Source: JBAIYU01 sp036763085
GTDB lineage: Bacteria; Bacillota; Negativicutes; DSM-1736; Dendrosporobacteraceae
DNA length: 64,000 nt
Assembly: GCF_036763085.1 (NCBI RefSeq)
Contig: NZ_JBAIYU010000017.1
Span: 263,634-327,633 of the forward strand
Direction: 5' to 3'
Shown one piece after another: positions 53,055 to 61,847 of the stretch. The notes under the pieces are model-generated. The model was not told the origin of the DNA and did no database searches. It worked only from the letters and a program-made list of their open reading frames with translations. The position numbers were made by a program, and so were the translations under genes. Within the stretch, counting starts at the first letter, position 1. Every line of letters begins with the position of its first letter.

Positions 53055-53174
53055 CTAATGGCTATTAGTAATAGACTCTGTTAAATAAGTATGATCAACT
53101 TCATGATAGTAATCATCCGGTGAATAAGCATTCATTTTTCTAGGATTCCAGTCATATATGCATCCCTTGTTTTA
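53055..53174 (-). pseudogene. Short coding remnant
   Basis: An open stretch of about 39 codons ending YSPDDYYHEVDHTYLTESITNSH then stop, with no start codon at its head. It has protein-like composition but no recognised family; likely the 3' end of a lost gene. Confidence 0.3.
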
Positions 53175-54057
53175 CGCTCAGACTAATACCAAGACTTACT
53201 GCGCGATTAGCGTAAATTCCGCCACATTTGTATATTTTTTTACCGATCGTAACGAACCCACCGGGCGCATACTCGCTGAGAGCTATAGCGAGATCTCTTT
53301 CTGGAGCATATTCTATCTCACGAGGAGCATTTTTGCCTCGTTCAGATTCTTTCTCCAAGAAAAACCTTACAACGTTCTTGGGAGAATGAATATGATGGTA
53401 TAAAGCCTTCACGATAGAAGACGTCAGAAGCCGATGTCTCTTTATCATTGTTAATAAACTCATTACGCCTACCTTCAGCTAAAACGCTTTGGCTTATTTC
53501 CGGAATTTAGAAATCGTAATATCAGTTGACAAGTCCATGTAATCAGCGTAAGCTACAAAATTTTAACGCCGAATTTTTCGCAGAACTATATTATTCCTAT
53601 ATCAACAATACCGTCGAATTGGGTCTTCATACCTGGAGTCGACATGAAGCTGTTCAGAGCCAACATATTTATATGCCGCTACCTGATTTTGGGATTGTTC
53701 CGGTCTACCCAAGGTTTAGGCGGAGAACCGGAGATCATTTCATCGGGATGCAAGAAGTAGTGACTATCGTGTGTTTCTCCAGAAGCATATGTAACTATAG
53801 TAGAGATGCCGGCATTTTTACGCCCCGCCCTGACGTTGTTGATAGTTTTCTCTCATTGGTGGTATGTTACGAAGGCCAACAGCGGTTAGCGAGCCAATAT
53901 CAATACCAACCTCCACAGTTGTCGTGCAATTCAATACATCAATTGATTCCTCGGCATTTTCTCCTGCGTTAATATCTTGGAAACGTATTTCATATTTTTC
54001 TGTACGGCTCCACGTGTCGCTTCTGGTTTCTTTATGTGATAGTTTGGCTGTTTGTTA
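53152..54057 (-). pseudogene. Decayed SF2 helicase (DUF1998/DISARM-lineage type)
   Basis: Reading the minus strand across frames gives a coherent helicase C-terminal half. Near 53930-53850 it reads DVLNCTTTVEVGIDIGSLTA then VGLRNIPPMRENYQQR (motifs V and VI). A frameshift within the expected AGRAGR follows, then STIVTYASGETHDSHYFLHP; in-frame stops interrupt NPKIR*RHINMLALNSFM and IVDIGII*. After another shift comes RDLAIALSEYAPGGFVTIGKKIYKCGGIY (53152-53463). At least two frameshifts and two stops mean it is dead. Such large helicases occur in DISARM-like and other defence loci; the exact family needs a search. Confidence 0.78.
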
Positions 54058-54092
54058 CTCGGTATCAATAGTGTGATTAGTAACGAGTTTTT

Positions 54093-54275
54093 TTAAGCGT
54101 TAAGTACCGGTGTCCGCCAAAAGTCAAAGCGCGACAAATCCGATTCGCCAATAGTTACTAAATCCGTTGAATCAAAGCAAACACCGCAATAGCCCCCAAT
54201 TTTATAAGGAGATAATTTTCCGCATTTAACGCAGTTGATACCACGTGAAATCTTTATCAGCGAACTCGAGTTTCA
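54093..54275 (-). pseudogene. Zinc-ribbon coding remnant
   Basis: An open stretch ending with a zinc-ribbon-like segment: ISRGINCVKCGKLSPYKIGG, then YCGVCFDSTDLVTIGESDL and a short tail to the stop. Two CxxC pairs are present, but there is no start codon. The overlapping frame at 54226-54432 (MDIFILPPFIGKAVF...) ends within it and may be the shifted N-terminal part of the same gene. Confidence 0.4.
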
Positions 54276-54432
54276 CTGCGGCTAACTTAATATAGTAACG
54301 GTTGTTTGATATGCAAAAAACAAATCGGCACGTTATTTGCAATTTTGCTGTAAAAACATCATCAAGGTTCAATAGTTCCTGAAGAATAAAAACTGCCTTA
54401 CCGATAAACGGAGGCAGTATAAAAATGTCCAT
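54226..54432 (-). CDS. Possible small protein or shifted 5' part of the zinc-ribbon remnant
   Basis: 68 codons; no recognised family. The end of the frame (YYIKLAAVKLEFADKDFTWY) looks protein-like. No clear binding site at its ATG, and the res terminator overlaps its start, so it is doubtful as a separate gene. Confidence 0.25.
   Translation of the reverse strand: MDIFILPPFIGKAVFILQELLNLDDVFTAKLQITCRFVFCISNNRYYIKLAAVKLEFADKDFTWYQLR
54386..54419 (-). terminator. Intrinsic terminator after res
   Basis: On the minus strand ACTGCCTCC...GGTAAGGCAGT, then TTTTTATTC. Closes the mod-res operon. Confidence 0.8.
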
Positions 54433-54443
54433 CTGGTTTTTTG

Positions 54444-57017
54444 TTAATTTAGTAATTCGTCAATTTGTTGATACAGTGATTTTCCGCACTCATCTTTCTT
54501 CTTTGCCATTAGGAATAAACATTTGCCATTACTACGGCGCGCCCATAGCTGGCCTATGTTATCCTTCTCTTTTGAGTCGTCATTCGTTTCATACGGCTTA
54601 CCTTTGTATTCAATGGCGGCAATGCGGCCATCTGTCAATTGTACAACAAAGTCAGGGTAAAATAAGTCAGTAGCGGTTGGTAGCCAGAATGAGAATTCAC
54701 GATATCTTTCAATGTTGCGCACCCACATCTTAACATTTTTATGGCTATCAATAATTTGGGCACAGTCTACCTCTTCTTTATTCATATCCCCTACTAACGG
54801 GTAAAAATGTTTATTAAACAGAACTCGTCCATGGTAGCAACTCTTAGCTGGATACCTTCCGGGCAAAAATGTCATTGCCTCATCAGGAGCAACTATTGCC
54901 ACATGTTCCGTTTCTATTAATACATGCTGTATGCCGGCATCATAAGCTTTTTTACGGTTGGCGGCAATCTTCTCGCGTAACAACTTTTCCAGCACAAACC
55001 GCAGCTTCACTAGATCAGGTAATTTCACTTGCTTTTGTACCTGAAGGTGTTCCAGCACTCTGCGAATGTATTCAACCAGCGCTTCATAGGGCACATCCGG
55101 CTGGCGAAGCTTCCTATCCAGCCAATGAACTAATTGCACTTGTGTCCAGTGTGTGGCCGAGCCAAAAGCCAACGCTTCCGGCGTGCCAACAGCACGTTCT
55201 GACAACTTGGTTCCCTGTATGTCGATTTCATAGACATGGGTCTCATGGTTCACTTGGAAAGCCTCAAGCGTAGCTGGAAAAGAAAGTAAATCCCAACTGT
55301 TCGGCAGGAAGGTTTCTTTCTCCGCTAACTCTGGTCCATCACCAAAATCGAGGCAAAGCTGTGGAACAGAAAATACTTCTCCTATTTCAGATAGCGTGAG
55401 TGGCCGAGTATATGCTTTGGCCGAAACCACTTTCTTGACCAATTGCACCCGGTCATTCGCATCGGTAAACACTTCTGTCGCTTTTGAGACTAACTCCTGT
55501 AAATCCGTTTTCCCTGCATCTCGAATAGTTACTTCGTATCCACCTGACGGCTTTTCTATAATAGCTATATTTCCTTGCAAGGCTAGGTTCAGTGTTTCCA
55601 CTTTAGGTACTGTTTCAACATGAAACACAAGCGTTTCTGTTTCTTCTTGTGGCGGAATGTCAAATAAAGGCGGCATATAATCAATGTTGGCATTTGCTTC
55701 CACGTCTTCAAAGCCCATGCCAATAAGATTATCTCTAATCTTACCGACCGCTTCATGCCAGCTGGCAACAGCCACATGGGCATAAGCACGATTTAAATCA
55801 TCATGTTTGCGCCGCTTGGCATAAGGCATGCGTAGAACACGCCCTAATAGCTGTTCAGCATCTTTGGAAGATTGGACTTTAGCTAATGAACAAAATACAT
55901 AGGCAAACGAACAATCCCAACCTTCTTTTAGTGCCTGCACCGTAATGACATATCTCACAGGGCACTGCGGGTCAAATAAGTTTATACCGTCCAGTTCACG
56001 TTGTTCACCAGTCGCAATAGCAATTTGTTCGCGGGGAATTTCTTCTTGCTCAACAAGATGGTTAAGAATCACATCGACGGTTACTTCTTTATCTTTATTC
56101 TCGGCTTGAAATAAAACAATAGGTCTTATGTATGCAGGTTCTGCTTGAGCCACTTCTTCCAGCCGTTGTCTGGTCTGAATGGCATTAGTTACGGCATCCT
56201 CCCATGATTTATGTTCAATTAGCCGTACCGGAAGCTTTATCATATCCTCTGCTTTTAATTCAGAAGCACTAACCTTATATAACACATTGGAATTTGTGGC
56301 TGGCGTCGCGGTAAACTCTATAATAGCCGATGGACGAAGTCGCTGCAAAACCTCTACACTAAGTTTGCTGGCATGGTTATGGGCTTCATCAATAACAACC
56401 AACGGGCGTGAATAAGCCAAAAGATTAGCAAAAGAAAACTTTAGAGTACCGTTTTCGTCCCGTTCCAAATAATCAACAGAAGGAATATGGCTAAAATGGG
56501 GTTCGAGGTTTTCGTTATGGGCATACACTTTGCGTCCGTCCGTAGAATTAACCCGAAAAGCGGCAAATGTAGCCACAAAAACATTTGTCTTTTCAACCAA
56601 ATTATGGGGGCGCAGTTGGGTAAACTCGCTAATATCATAAACGGCTACATGTCCGTCAAACTGCTTGTCCAAAGCTTCCCGATTGGGGTGTAGCGGGTTC
56701 TTCAGCACTTCAAGGGTCTGCTTGCGAATAATATCGGTCGGTACAAGCCAAAGCACTATCGGATATTCCTGCTCCAAATAGCTGTTTGCAGCAGTAGAAA
56801 TTGAATAGGATGATAACAAGGTTTTGCCTCCACCCGTAGGTAGACGCAGGCAGACGTATGGCACATCTTCGAGCTCTTTTAGTGTATCATATTTTGTAGA
56901 GTAACCTTTAGCATCCTGTAGCTTCTCAAAAGATGGTTGAATACCGATCAGTCTTGCCTGCTCCAAAAATGCAGTCAACTTGTTGAGTGTATTTTTTTGA
57001 TATGTTTTTAACTCCAT
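54444..57017 (-). CDS. Type III restriction endonuclease, Res subunit
   Basis: 857 residues. Helicase core: Walker A RLPTGGGKT (K65), IDEAH (D211), FTATPATNSN, VQALKEGWDCSFAYVFCSL and QLLGRVLRMP. The C-terminal nuclease domain (about 740-857) has FYPDFVVQLTDGRIAAIEYK, a PD-(D/E)xK site. With Mod it cuts about 25 bp from an asymmetric site when two head-to-head sites are unmethylated. Somewhat shorter than the classical 970-residue EcoP1 Res. It starts 14 bp after mod. Confidence 0.95.
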   Translation of the reverse strand: MELKTYQKNTLNKLTAFLEQARLIGIQPSFEKLQDAKGYSTKYDTLKELEDVPYVCLRLPTGGGKTLLSSYSISTAANSYLEQEYPIVLWLVPTDIIRKQTLEVLKNPLHPNREALDKQFDGHVAVYDISEFTQLRPHNLVEKTNVFVATFAAFRVNSTDGRKVYAHNENLEPHFSHIPSVDYLERDENGTLKFSFANLLAYSRPLVVIDEAHNHASKLSVEVLQRLRPSAIIEFTATPATNSNVLYKVSASELKAEDMIKLPVRLIEHKSWEDAVTNAIQTRQRLEEVAQAEPAYIRPIVLFQAENKDKEVTVDVILNHLVEQEEIPREQIAIATGEQRELDGINLFDPQCPVRYVITVQALKEGWDCSFAYVFCSLAKVQSSKDAEQLLGRVLRMPYAKRRKHDDLNRAYAHVAVASWHEAVGKIRDNLIGMGFEDVEANANIDYMPPLFDIPPQEETETLVFHVETVPKVETLNLALQGNIAIIEKPSGGYEVTIRDAGKTDLQELVSKATEVFTDANDRVQLVKKVVSAKAYTRPLTLSEIGEVFSVPQLCLDFGDGPELAEKETFLPNSWDLLSFPATLEAFQVNHETHVYEIDIQGTKLSERAVGTPEALAFGSATHWTQVQLVHWLDRKLRQPDVPYEALVEYIRRVLEHLQVQKQVKLPDLVKLRFVLEKLLREKIAANRKKAYDAGIQHVLIETEHVAIVAPDEAMTFLPGRYPAKSCYHGRVLFNKHFYPLVGDMNKEEVDCAQIIDSHKNVKMWVRNIERYREFSFWLPTATDLFYPDFVVQLTDGRIAAIEYKGKPYETNDDSKEKDNIGQLWARRSNGKCLFLMAKKKDECGKSLYQQIDELLN

Positions 57018-57030
57018 AGCAGAACACCTC

Positions 57031-58548
57031 CTACCTCATTTTTATGTCATACGGTGTTTGTTTAAATGTAATATCTAGTTGGTTCAGGCGCGCTTCTCCA
57101 AGGCGACTGGCTTCGCCGTAAATTACTTTCGGGCCATCGTAGAGCGGAAGAGCATTCAGCATCTTAGTTGTCAGCACATTGCCACTGTCAGGCCGTTTAT
57201 CGCCTAAGATACCGTTATACAGTAAATAGTAAGCCGTGCCTTCATGAATGCCTATTAGCGGAGAATCAGCTTCTCCGGTATAAGGTGTTTTCGTTTCCGT
57301 AAACCAGATGTGGGCAGCAAGTGCTGGAAACTTTACTTGCGAATTTAGGTGACCGAACTCATCAATCACGGCTTCACCAAGTTTGTAAAAACGGAAACCG
57401 CCGCCGCCTTGCCAGTTAACTGTTTTAGATATACCACCTTCTTCACCGTCAACTACTTTTTTCATACGAGGTACAACATGGGTTACGGCGTGATCGCCCA
57501 TCTCTATACCTATATAGCGGCGACCCATTTTGTGGGCAACAGCTGCAGTAGTTCCCGACCCAAGGAACGAATCCATAATCAGATCGCCTGAATCGGAACA
57601 TAGTTGCAGTATCCGCTGGAGTAAACGTTCTGGTTTAGGCGTAGCAAAAGCATTATCTGCCCCAAATAGTTGGTTAATTTCTTTTTTTCCTTCTTGGTTA
57701 TGACCAACTTCTGTATTAGTCCACCAAGTCCACGCATTGATACCAGGCGCTTCACTTAAAAAGGTCTTTTTCCTAGGTACACCTTTACCGTCTTTGCCAA
57801 ACCAAATACGTCCTGCTTCAATTTCCTCTTGCATTCTCTTTTGTGTAAATCTCCAGCACAAACTTGCCGGCAGTTCAATTATTCTACCTGCCGGGGTGGT
57901 AAGTTTGTAAAATTGGTCCTTTGTTCCATGGCCAGCTTGGGCCGTACAATCTGTCGAAACCCATGGACCACGATGATCGTTATCCGGATTTTTGTAAGCT
58001 TTTATTTGTTCTGGGGTTTTAGGTAGCTTATGAAAAACATTCTTGAGTCTTTCATAGTCCTGGGCATAAACAATAATATGATCATGCCCTGCCCCGAGTG
58101 TTGATCGCATATCTGGCGATGTTCTTTTTTGCCAAACCACATTAGCGACAAAATTACTTCTTCCGAAAATTTCATCCATAATAACTTTTAGATAGTGCAC
58201 TTCATTATCGTCAATGGACACCCAAATGCTTCCGTCCTCGCGCAGAAATTCCTGCAGCAATTCCAACCGCGGATACATCATATTTAACCATTGACTATGT
58301 TCTAAGTTATCATCATAGTGTTCAAACGCCGACTTTGTATTGTACGGCGGATCTATGTAAATGCATTTAACCTGACCTTTGTAATAGGGCAATAATGCTT
58401 TCAGTGCTTCCAAGTTATCGCCCTGGATAATCATATTGTCGGATTGTTCGCCATAGCTTAATGTATCGTCGGCTTCAAGCAAGCGGAACGGTACTTTATT
58501 TGCTACTTTAATCGTTTCATCTCTATCAAGCCAGTTTAGTATAGGCAT
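57031..58548 (-). CDS. Type III DNA adenine methyltransferase, Mod subunit
   Basis: 505 residues. DPPY at 66-69 (YIDPPYN) precedes the SAM motif FLGSGTTAAVAHKMGRRYIGIE near residue 355, the beta-class order of Mod proteins. It methylates adenine and recognises the target for both activities; the region of about 115-330 is the likely recognition domain. ATG 58548 follows GGGAGG by 6 bp; the frame extends 15 codons upstream without a site. Head of the mod-res operon. Confidence 0.95.
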   Translation of the reverse strand: MPILNWLDRDETIKVANKVPFRLLEADDTLSYGEQSDNMIIQGDNLEALKALLPYYKGQVKCIYIDPPYNTKSAFEHYDDNLEHSQWLNMMYPRLELLQEFLREDGSIWVSIDDNEVHYLKVIMDEIFGRSNFVANVVWQKRTSPDMRSTLGAGHDHIIVYAQDYERLKNVFHKLPKTPEQIKAYKNPDNDHRGPWVSTDCTAQAGHGTKDQFYKLTTPAGRIIELPASLCWRFTQKRMQEEIEAGRIWFGKDGKGVPRKKTFLSEAPGINAWTWWTNTEVGHNQEGKKEINQLFGADNAFATPKPERLLQRILQLCSDSGDLIMDSFLGSGTTAAVAHKMGRRYIGIEMGDHAVTHVVPRMKKVVDGEEGGISKTVNWQGGGGFRFYKLGEAVIDEFGHLNSQVKFPALAAHIWFTETKTPYTGEADSPLIGIHEGTAYYLLYNGILGDKRPDSGNVLTTKMLNALPLYDGPKVIYGEASRLGEARLNQLDITFKQTPYDIKMR

Positions 58549-58716
58549 GTCGTTCCTCCCAGATTTAGCAATGACTATCTTTAATTTTACCACATTTAAT
58601 CAATTTTCTTTTAATTACTTTATATTAATTACATAATCTTACATCAATGCAGGATATTTTCCTTTTCGTAAGAAAGTTAAAGTACTACAATAACACCAGA
58701 TTTTGGAGGTAATTAT

Positions 58717-59655
58717 ATGAGTCAACCGCGTCGTCATCATTATATACCTCAAATGTATTTAGCTGGTTTTACTTCTGATGGAACAAAAGACGGTCAATTA
58801 TACACTATAGATTTAAAGCAAAGCAAAAGGTGGAAATGTAGGCCAAATGGCATTGCAAACATACGCGATTTTTATCGTATTGATATTTCAGACCAAGATC
58901 CATTTGTCATTGAACATGGGTTTGCTGAAATCGAAGGCGCAATCGCTACTGTTCTTAAGGACATTTTTAAAACAAGAAAGCTTCCTTCCGGTGATAATCT
59001 TATAACGCTTCTTCATTTGGTAGCATTATCTTCAAGTAAAGTCCCGGCTATGCGAGAACAGCTTGGCAAGCCTATCGTTGAAGTGACTAAACGATTTTTA
59101 GATTTAACATTAGCTAATCCAGAACGTTATTACTCAATACTTAAAGATGTGAAAAATGTTGGAATTGGTGTTAGTAAATATCCTAGTTATGAGAAAGTAA
59201 GAGAAGCTTATGATAACGACGGTTTTGCAATTTCTCCTAGCCAAAATTGGAATATGCAATCTTGTTTAATGATGGCCGATATTCTCCTTCCACTCTTAAA
59301 AGACAGATACTGGGGCTTAGTCATTCCAAAAAATCCATCAGATATATTTATATGCAGCGATAATCCAGTATCATTGATGTGGACGAAGGAAAGCATGTTG
59401 AAATATCCACCTGGATTCGGTTTTAAAAGAACAATGGTGTTTATGCCCTTATGTAGCAATATTGGACTGATAGGATTATTTACTCCTACTTCTCCAATCA
59501 TGGAGTTTAATAGTTTAGGAATTGCTTCCCTCAATACTGAAACATTATCACATGCACATGAACAGGTTTACAGCCGGGATATGTCTTTCAAGATACTTGG
59601 AAAAAATGATTCACTACAGGATTTTCCTCCTGAAGACATTCTTTTAAAGAAATGA
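58717..59655 (+). CDS. DUF4238 protein
   Basis: 312 residues. The N-terminal RRHHYIPQMYLAGF is the hallmark of DUF4238 (H-H-Y-[IV]-P-x-x-[YF]-L-x-x-F), with later conserved segments ICSDNPVSLMW and VFMPLCSN. The family is scattered in defence islands and phage regions and has no known activity. ATG follows TTGGAGGTAAT. Divergent from mod, 168 bp apart. Confidence 0.85.
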   Translation: MSQPRRHHYIPQMYLAGFTSDGTKDGQLYTIDLKQSKRWKCRPNGIANIRDFYRIDISDQDPFVIEHGFAEIEGAIATVLKDIFKTRKLPSGDNLITLLHLVALSSSKVPAMREQLGKPIVEVTKRFLDLTLANPERYYSILKDVKNVGIGVSKYPSYEKVREAYDNDGFAISPSQNWNMQSCLMMADILLPLLKDRYWGLVIPKNPSDIFICSDNPVSLMWTKESMLKYPPGFGFKRTMVFMPLCSNIGLIGLFTPTSPIMEFNSLGIASLNTETLSHAHEQVYSRDMSFKILGKNDSLQDFPPEDILLKK

Positions 59656-59736
59656 AGTAACACGTCATGTCCCTAGTGTCAATATACCATTAGCCCCATA
59701 TGAGTATTGAGTTATATATTTCGGTTTAATATTAGC

Positions 59737-59777
59737 AAACCGGGCCTATGCCTCTAATAAGCATGGCCCGGTTTTTG
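59737..59777. terminator. Bidirectional terminator
   Basis: AAACCGGGCC-TATGC / GCAT-GGCCCGGTTT stem then TTGTAT, between DUF4238 and the convergent remnant. Confidence 0.88.
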
Positions 59778-60059
59778 TATGGCCAATGTAAACTTTATTT
59801 TGGCCCAGATCTTCTTTACAGCTTCTTCTGCCGCTTCCTGTGGCGCTTCAATAATGATAGCTGTGCGAAGAGTTCCTCCAGCGGAATAATGTAAACGTAC
59901 CTGACAATTGTTGTCAAAGTTTATAATAACTCTTTTTAAAGCCAAAAGTATAACTCGTCCAATAAAATTAGCACTTTCAACCTGCTCCCAAGAAGATTTA
60001 GGGAATTTCTCTAGAAAAACCTTTCCCTGTTCATCTAAAAGTTCGGGAGTATGTTCTTT
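59754..60059 (-). pseudogene. 5'-truncated gene of unknown function
   Basis: 101 open codons with no ATG at the head, preceded by a stop. The peptide is coherent: PELLDEQGKVFLEKFPKSSW, then VESANFIGRVILLALKRVII, a beta-rich NNCQVRLHYSAGG stretch, and a C-terminal amphipathic helix. It ends within a good terminator, as a real gene end would. Start lost; function unknown. Confidence 0.5.
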
Positions 60060-60121
60060 TTATATATTGTATAACTTCTGATCTTTTTGCAGCCCCTCCC
60101 TTGCCAGCCGTTAGTGTACCA

Positions 60122-60419
60122 TCATGAAAATAAGTATTCGTGTCCGGCATCGCTTAGATATTTATCGATATTTAATTGCAAAGAGTTATGCCTTTTATCA
60201 AAATCATCTATGGCAACAACAAGAGTGGTATTGCCCTTTCTATTACCAAATACGGGGTCATTTATGTATTGCACTAGCTAAAATTGATATACTAACAATT
60301 TGGTGATTTCCACGGTAATCCTCTAAAACGAAATATCGGTAGTGACCATCCCATGATCCTCCCGTTGCATTACCATTTGGCCTAATAAATTCCCTAGTTT
60401 TTTGAAAAATACTGGTCAT
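60122..60419 (-). pseudogene. Frameshifted gene of unknown function
   Basis: The first part reads from 60419 as MTSIFQKTREFIRPNGNATG then GSWDGHYRYFVLEDYRG, and stops at 60258. The next frame continues naturally as QYINDPVFGNRKGNTTLVVA, IDDFDKRHNSLQLNIDKYLS, and stops at 60122. The join near 60265 is a one-base shift. No family recognised. Confidence 0.5.
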
Positions 60420-60461
60420 TTTATTTATTTCGTCAATTGTATTACCCCTTCTCCTAACGCA

Positions 60462-60489
60462 AAAAATCCCAGACATAAGTCTGGGCTAA
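60462..60489 (-). terminator. Intrinsic terminator, minus strand
   Basis: CCCAGACTTATGTCTGGG followed by ATTTTTTGCG on the minus strand; could end the transcript that begins with the NERD gene. The 245 bases between it and that gene show no coding frame I can support. Confidence 0.7.
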
Positions 60490-60733
60490 CGTAAACAGAT
60501 ATATCAAATTGCCGTTAAACTCGCTAAGCGCTTTATATTACTGAGGAAAGGAATTTCGCGTATTGGTTTCGCCACCCCATTTCAGAAGAGGCACTACACC
60601 TCATTGAGATATACAGGGTTCTGTAGAACGAACACTAGTATGTTATAGGCAGTTTTGGTCATCATTCCCAATCACATCAACATTCAGCTTTCTGCTTCGA
60701 TTCACCTTCTTCGAATGCAGTGAAACGCTCATG

Positions 60734-61498
60734 TTAATTGAAGTTGTTTTGCCCATAACTTAGCTTGTACTTACACTTGGGATAGTTTGAACAACCATAA
60801 AACCTACCATATTGCCCATCTCTAACGACTAATTTCCCACTGCACCGGGGACAAACTAATGATTTTTCCTTTTGTTTACGTTCAAGGGCAACATTTTGAA
60901 CATGACGAGAATGTGCTTTTTTTAACTCCTTACATTGGAGTTTCACTTTGTTTAGTTTATCTGCGATAGTATTCACTTGTCCAATTGATAAATTGGGAAT
61001 GCCCCTATTGTTCATAATGGTCTGAAAGAGTTGATGATCATAAACGACTGGTATTTTCGAACTTATTTTTTTTAATTTTGCACTACCTGCAAAAACAATT
61101 ATGGGATAGTACTTTACTTGTTCAAAATCCGATAGTGCTTCCTTTAAAGCATATATATGCGCCCAGTTTTGTCTTATCGGGTTCCTAAATTTCGTTTTAA
61201 CATTATAGTGAGATTGAGTCCAATATTCTGAATGCTCGTTCCCGTGAATCCAACCACTGTAGTTTTTAGTTTCAATAACAAAGATACCATATATTGAGAT
61301 GACGATATGGTCAACTTGGCTACTTCCCCTACCCGTCTTTATCAAAACATCATTAAAAACTTTATATTCTTCATCATTGAGCTTGCCCAATTGCCTTGCT
61401 ACTCTTGATTCACCTATGTATCCCTTGATTTTAGGCGCGTATAACATGTAAAGAACAACTAAGATAATTAGTGGGATAACAAACAAAATTTCGTTCAA
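60734..61498 (-). CDS. NERD nuclease-related protein with topoisomerase-type zinc finger
   Basis: 254 residues. An N-terminal transmembrane helix (about 3-21), a NERD domain (about 28-150) with GRGSSQVDHIVIS (D63) and FVIETKNYSG (E76, K78), the D...ExK core of a restriction-like nuclease, and a C-terminal C4 zinc finger (CPRCSGKL...GCSNYPKC) as in topoisomerase I tails. A membrane-tethered nuclease acting on incoming DNA is the inference from the domains and the island setting. Confidence 0.88.
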   Translation of the reverse strand: MNEILFVIPLIILVVLYMLYAPKIKGYIGESRVARQLGKLNDEEYKVFNDVLIKTGRGSSQVDHIVISIYGIFVIETKNYSGWIHGNEHSEYWTQSHYNVKTKFRNPIRQNWAHIYALKEALSDFEQVKYYPIIVFAGSAKLKKISSKIPVVYDHQLFQTIMNNRGIPNLSIGQVNTIADKLNKVKLQCKELKKAHSRHVQNVALERKQKEKSLVCPRCSGKLVVRDGQYGRFYGCSNYPKCKYKLSYGQNNFN

Positions 61499-61615
61499 AT
61501 CTTTTCCCTTTCTCTAAGCAATGCTTTACGCTAATTTCATCTAACCATTAACTATGGTATTCCGTCACTTAATTCTGATTCATATCCATTTAAACCTTCT
61601 CTTGTTCAATAGTTC

Positions 61616-61847
61616 CTAATCGAATCTCTTGACAGCCCTATAGCCTTTGCTCTTTTTCCATACCCGAGCAACACCTTGGTACCGCAGCATTTGATCTGTT
61701 ATTCTTATTTGCTTGTAATGGCCATCTCCTCCTTGATAACCACTCCAAGATTCTATGTTTGTCGATGAGATCAAACCCGAGCAATTATCTTTTAAACAGT
61801 TCCGATAATCTAAAAATGGATATTCCTCTCTAACCGCTAGGTTTCAT
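61616..61847 (-). pseudogene. Start-less remnant overlapping the ApeA-like gene end
   Basis: About 75 open codons without a start codon: AVREEYPFLDYRNCLKDN, then SGYQGGDGHYKQIRITDQML and RYQGVARVWKKSKGYRAVKR to the stop. The frame opens just inside the 3' end of the ApeA-like gene. Protein-like composition; no family recognised. The rest of 61499-61836 shows nothing else. Confidence 0.4.

Noticed and set aside
53526..53972. 148-codon plus-strand frame
   Set aside because: The opposite strand encodes recognisable helicase motifs across the same bases, so this frame is a by-product of the decayed gene.
54425..54673. Plus-strand frame opposite the end of res
   Set aside because: A shadow of the conserved nuclease domain of res.
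60087..60306. Two short plus-strand frames
   Set aside because: They lie opposite the frameshifted minus-strand gene, which has more protein-like sequence.
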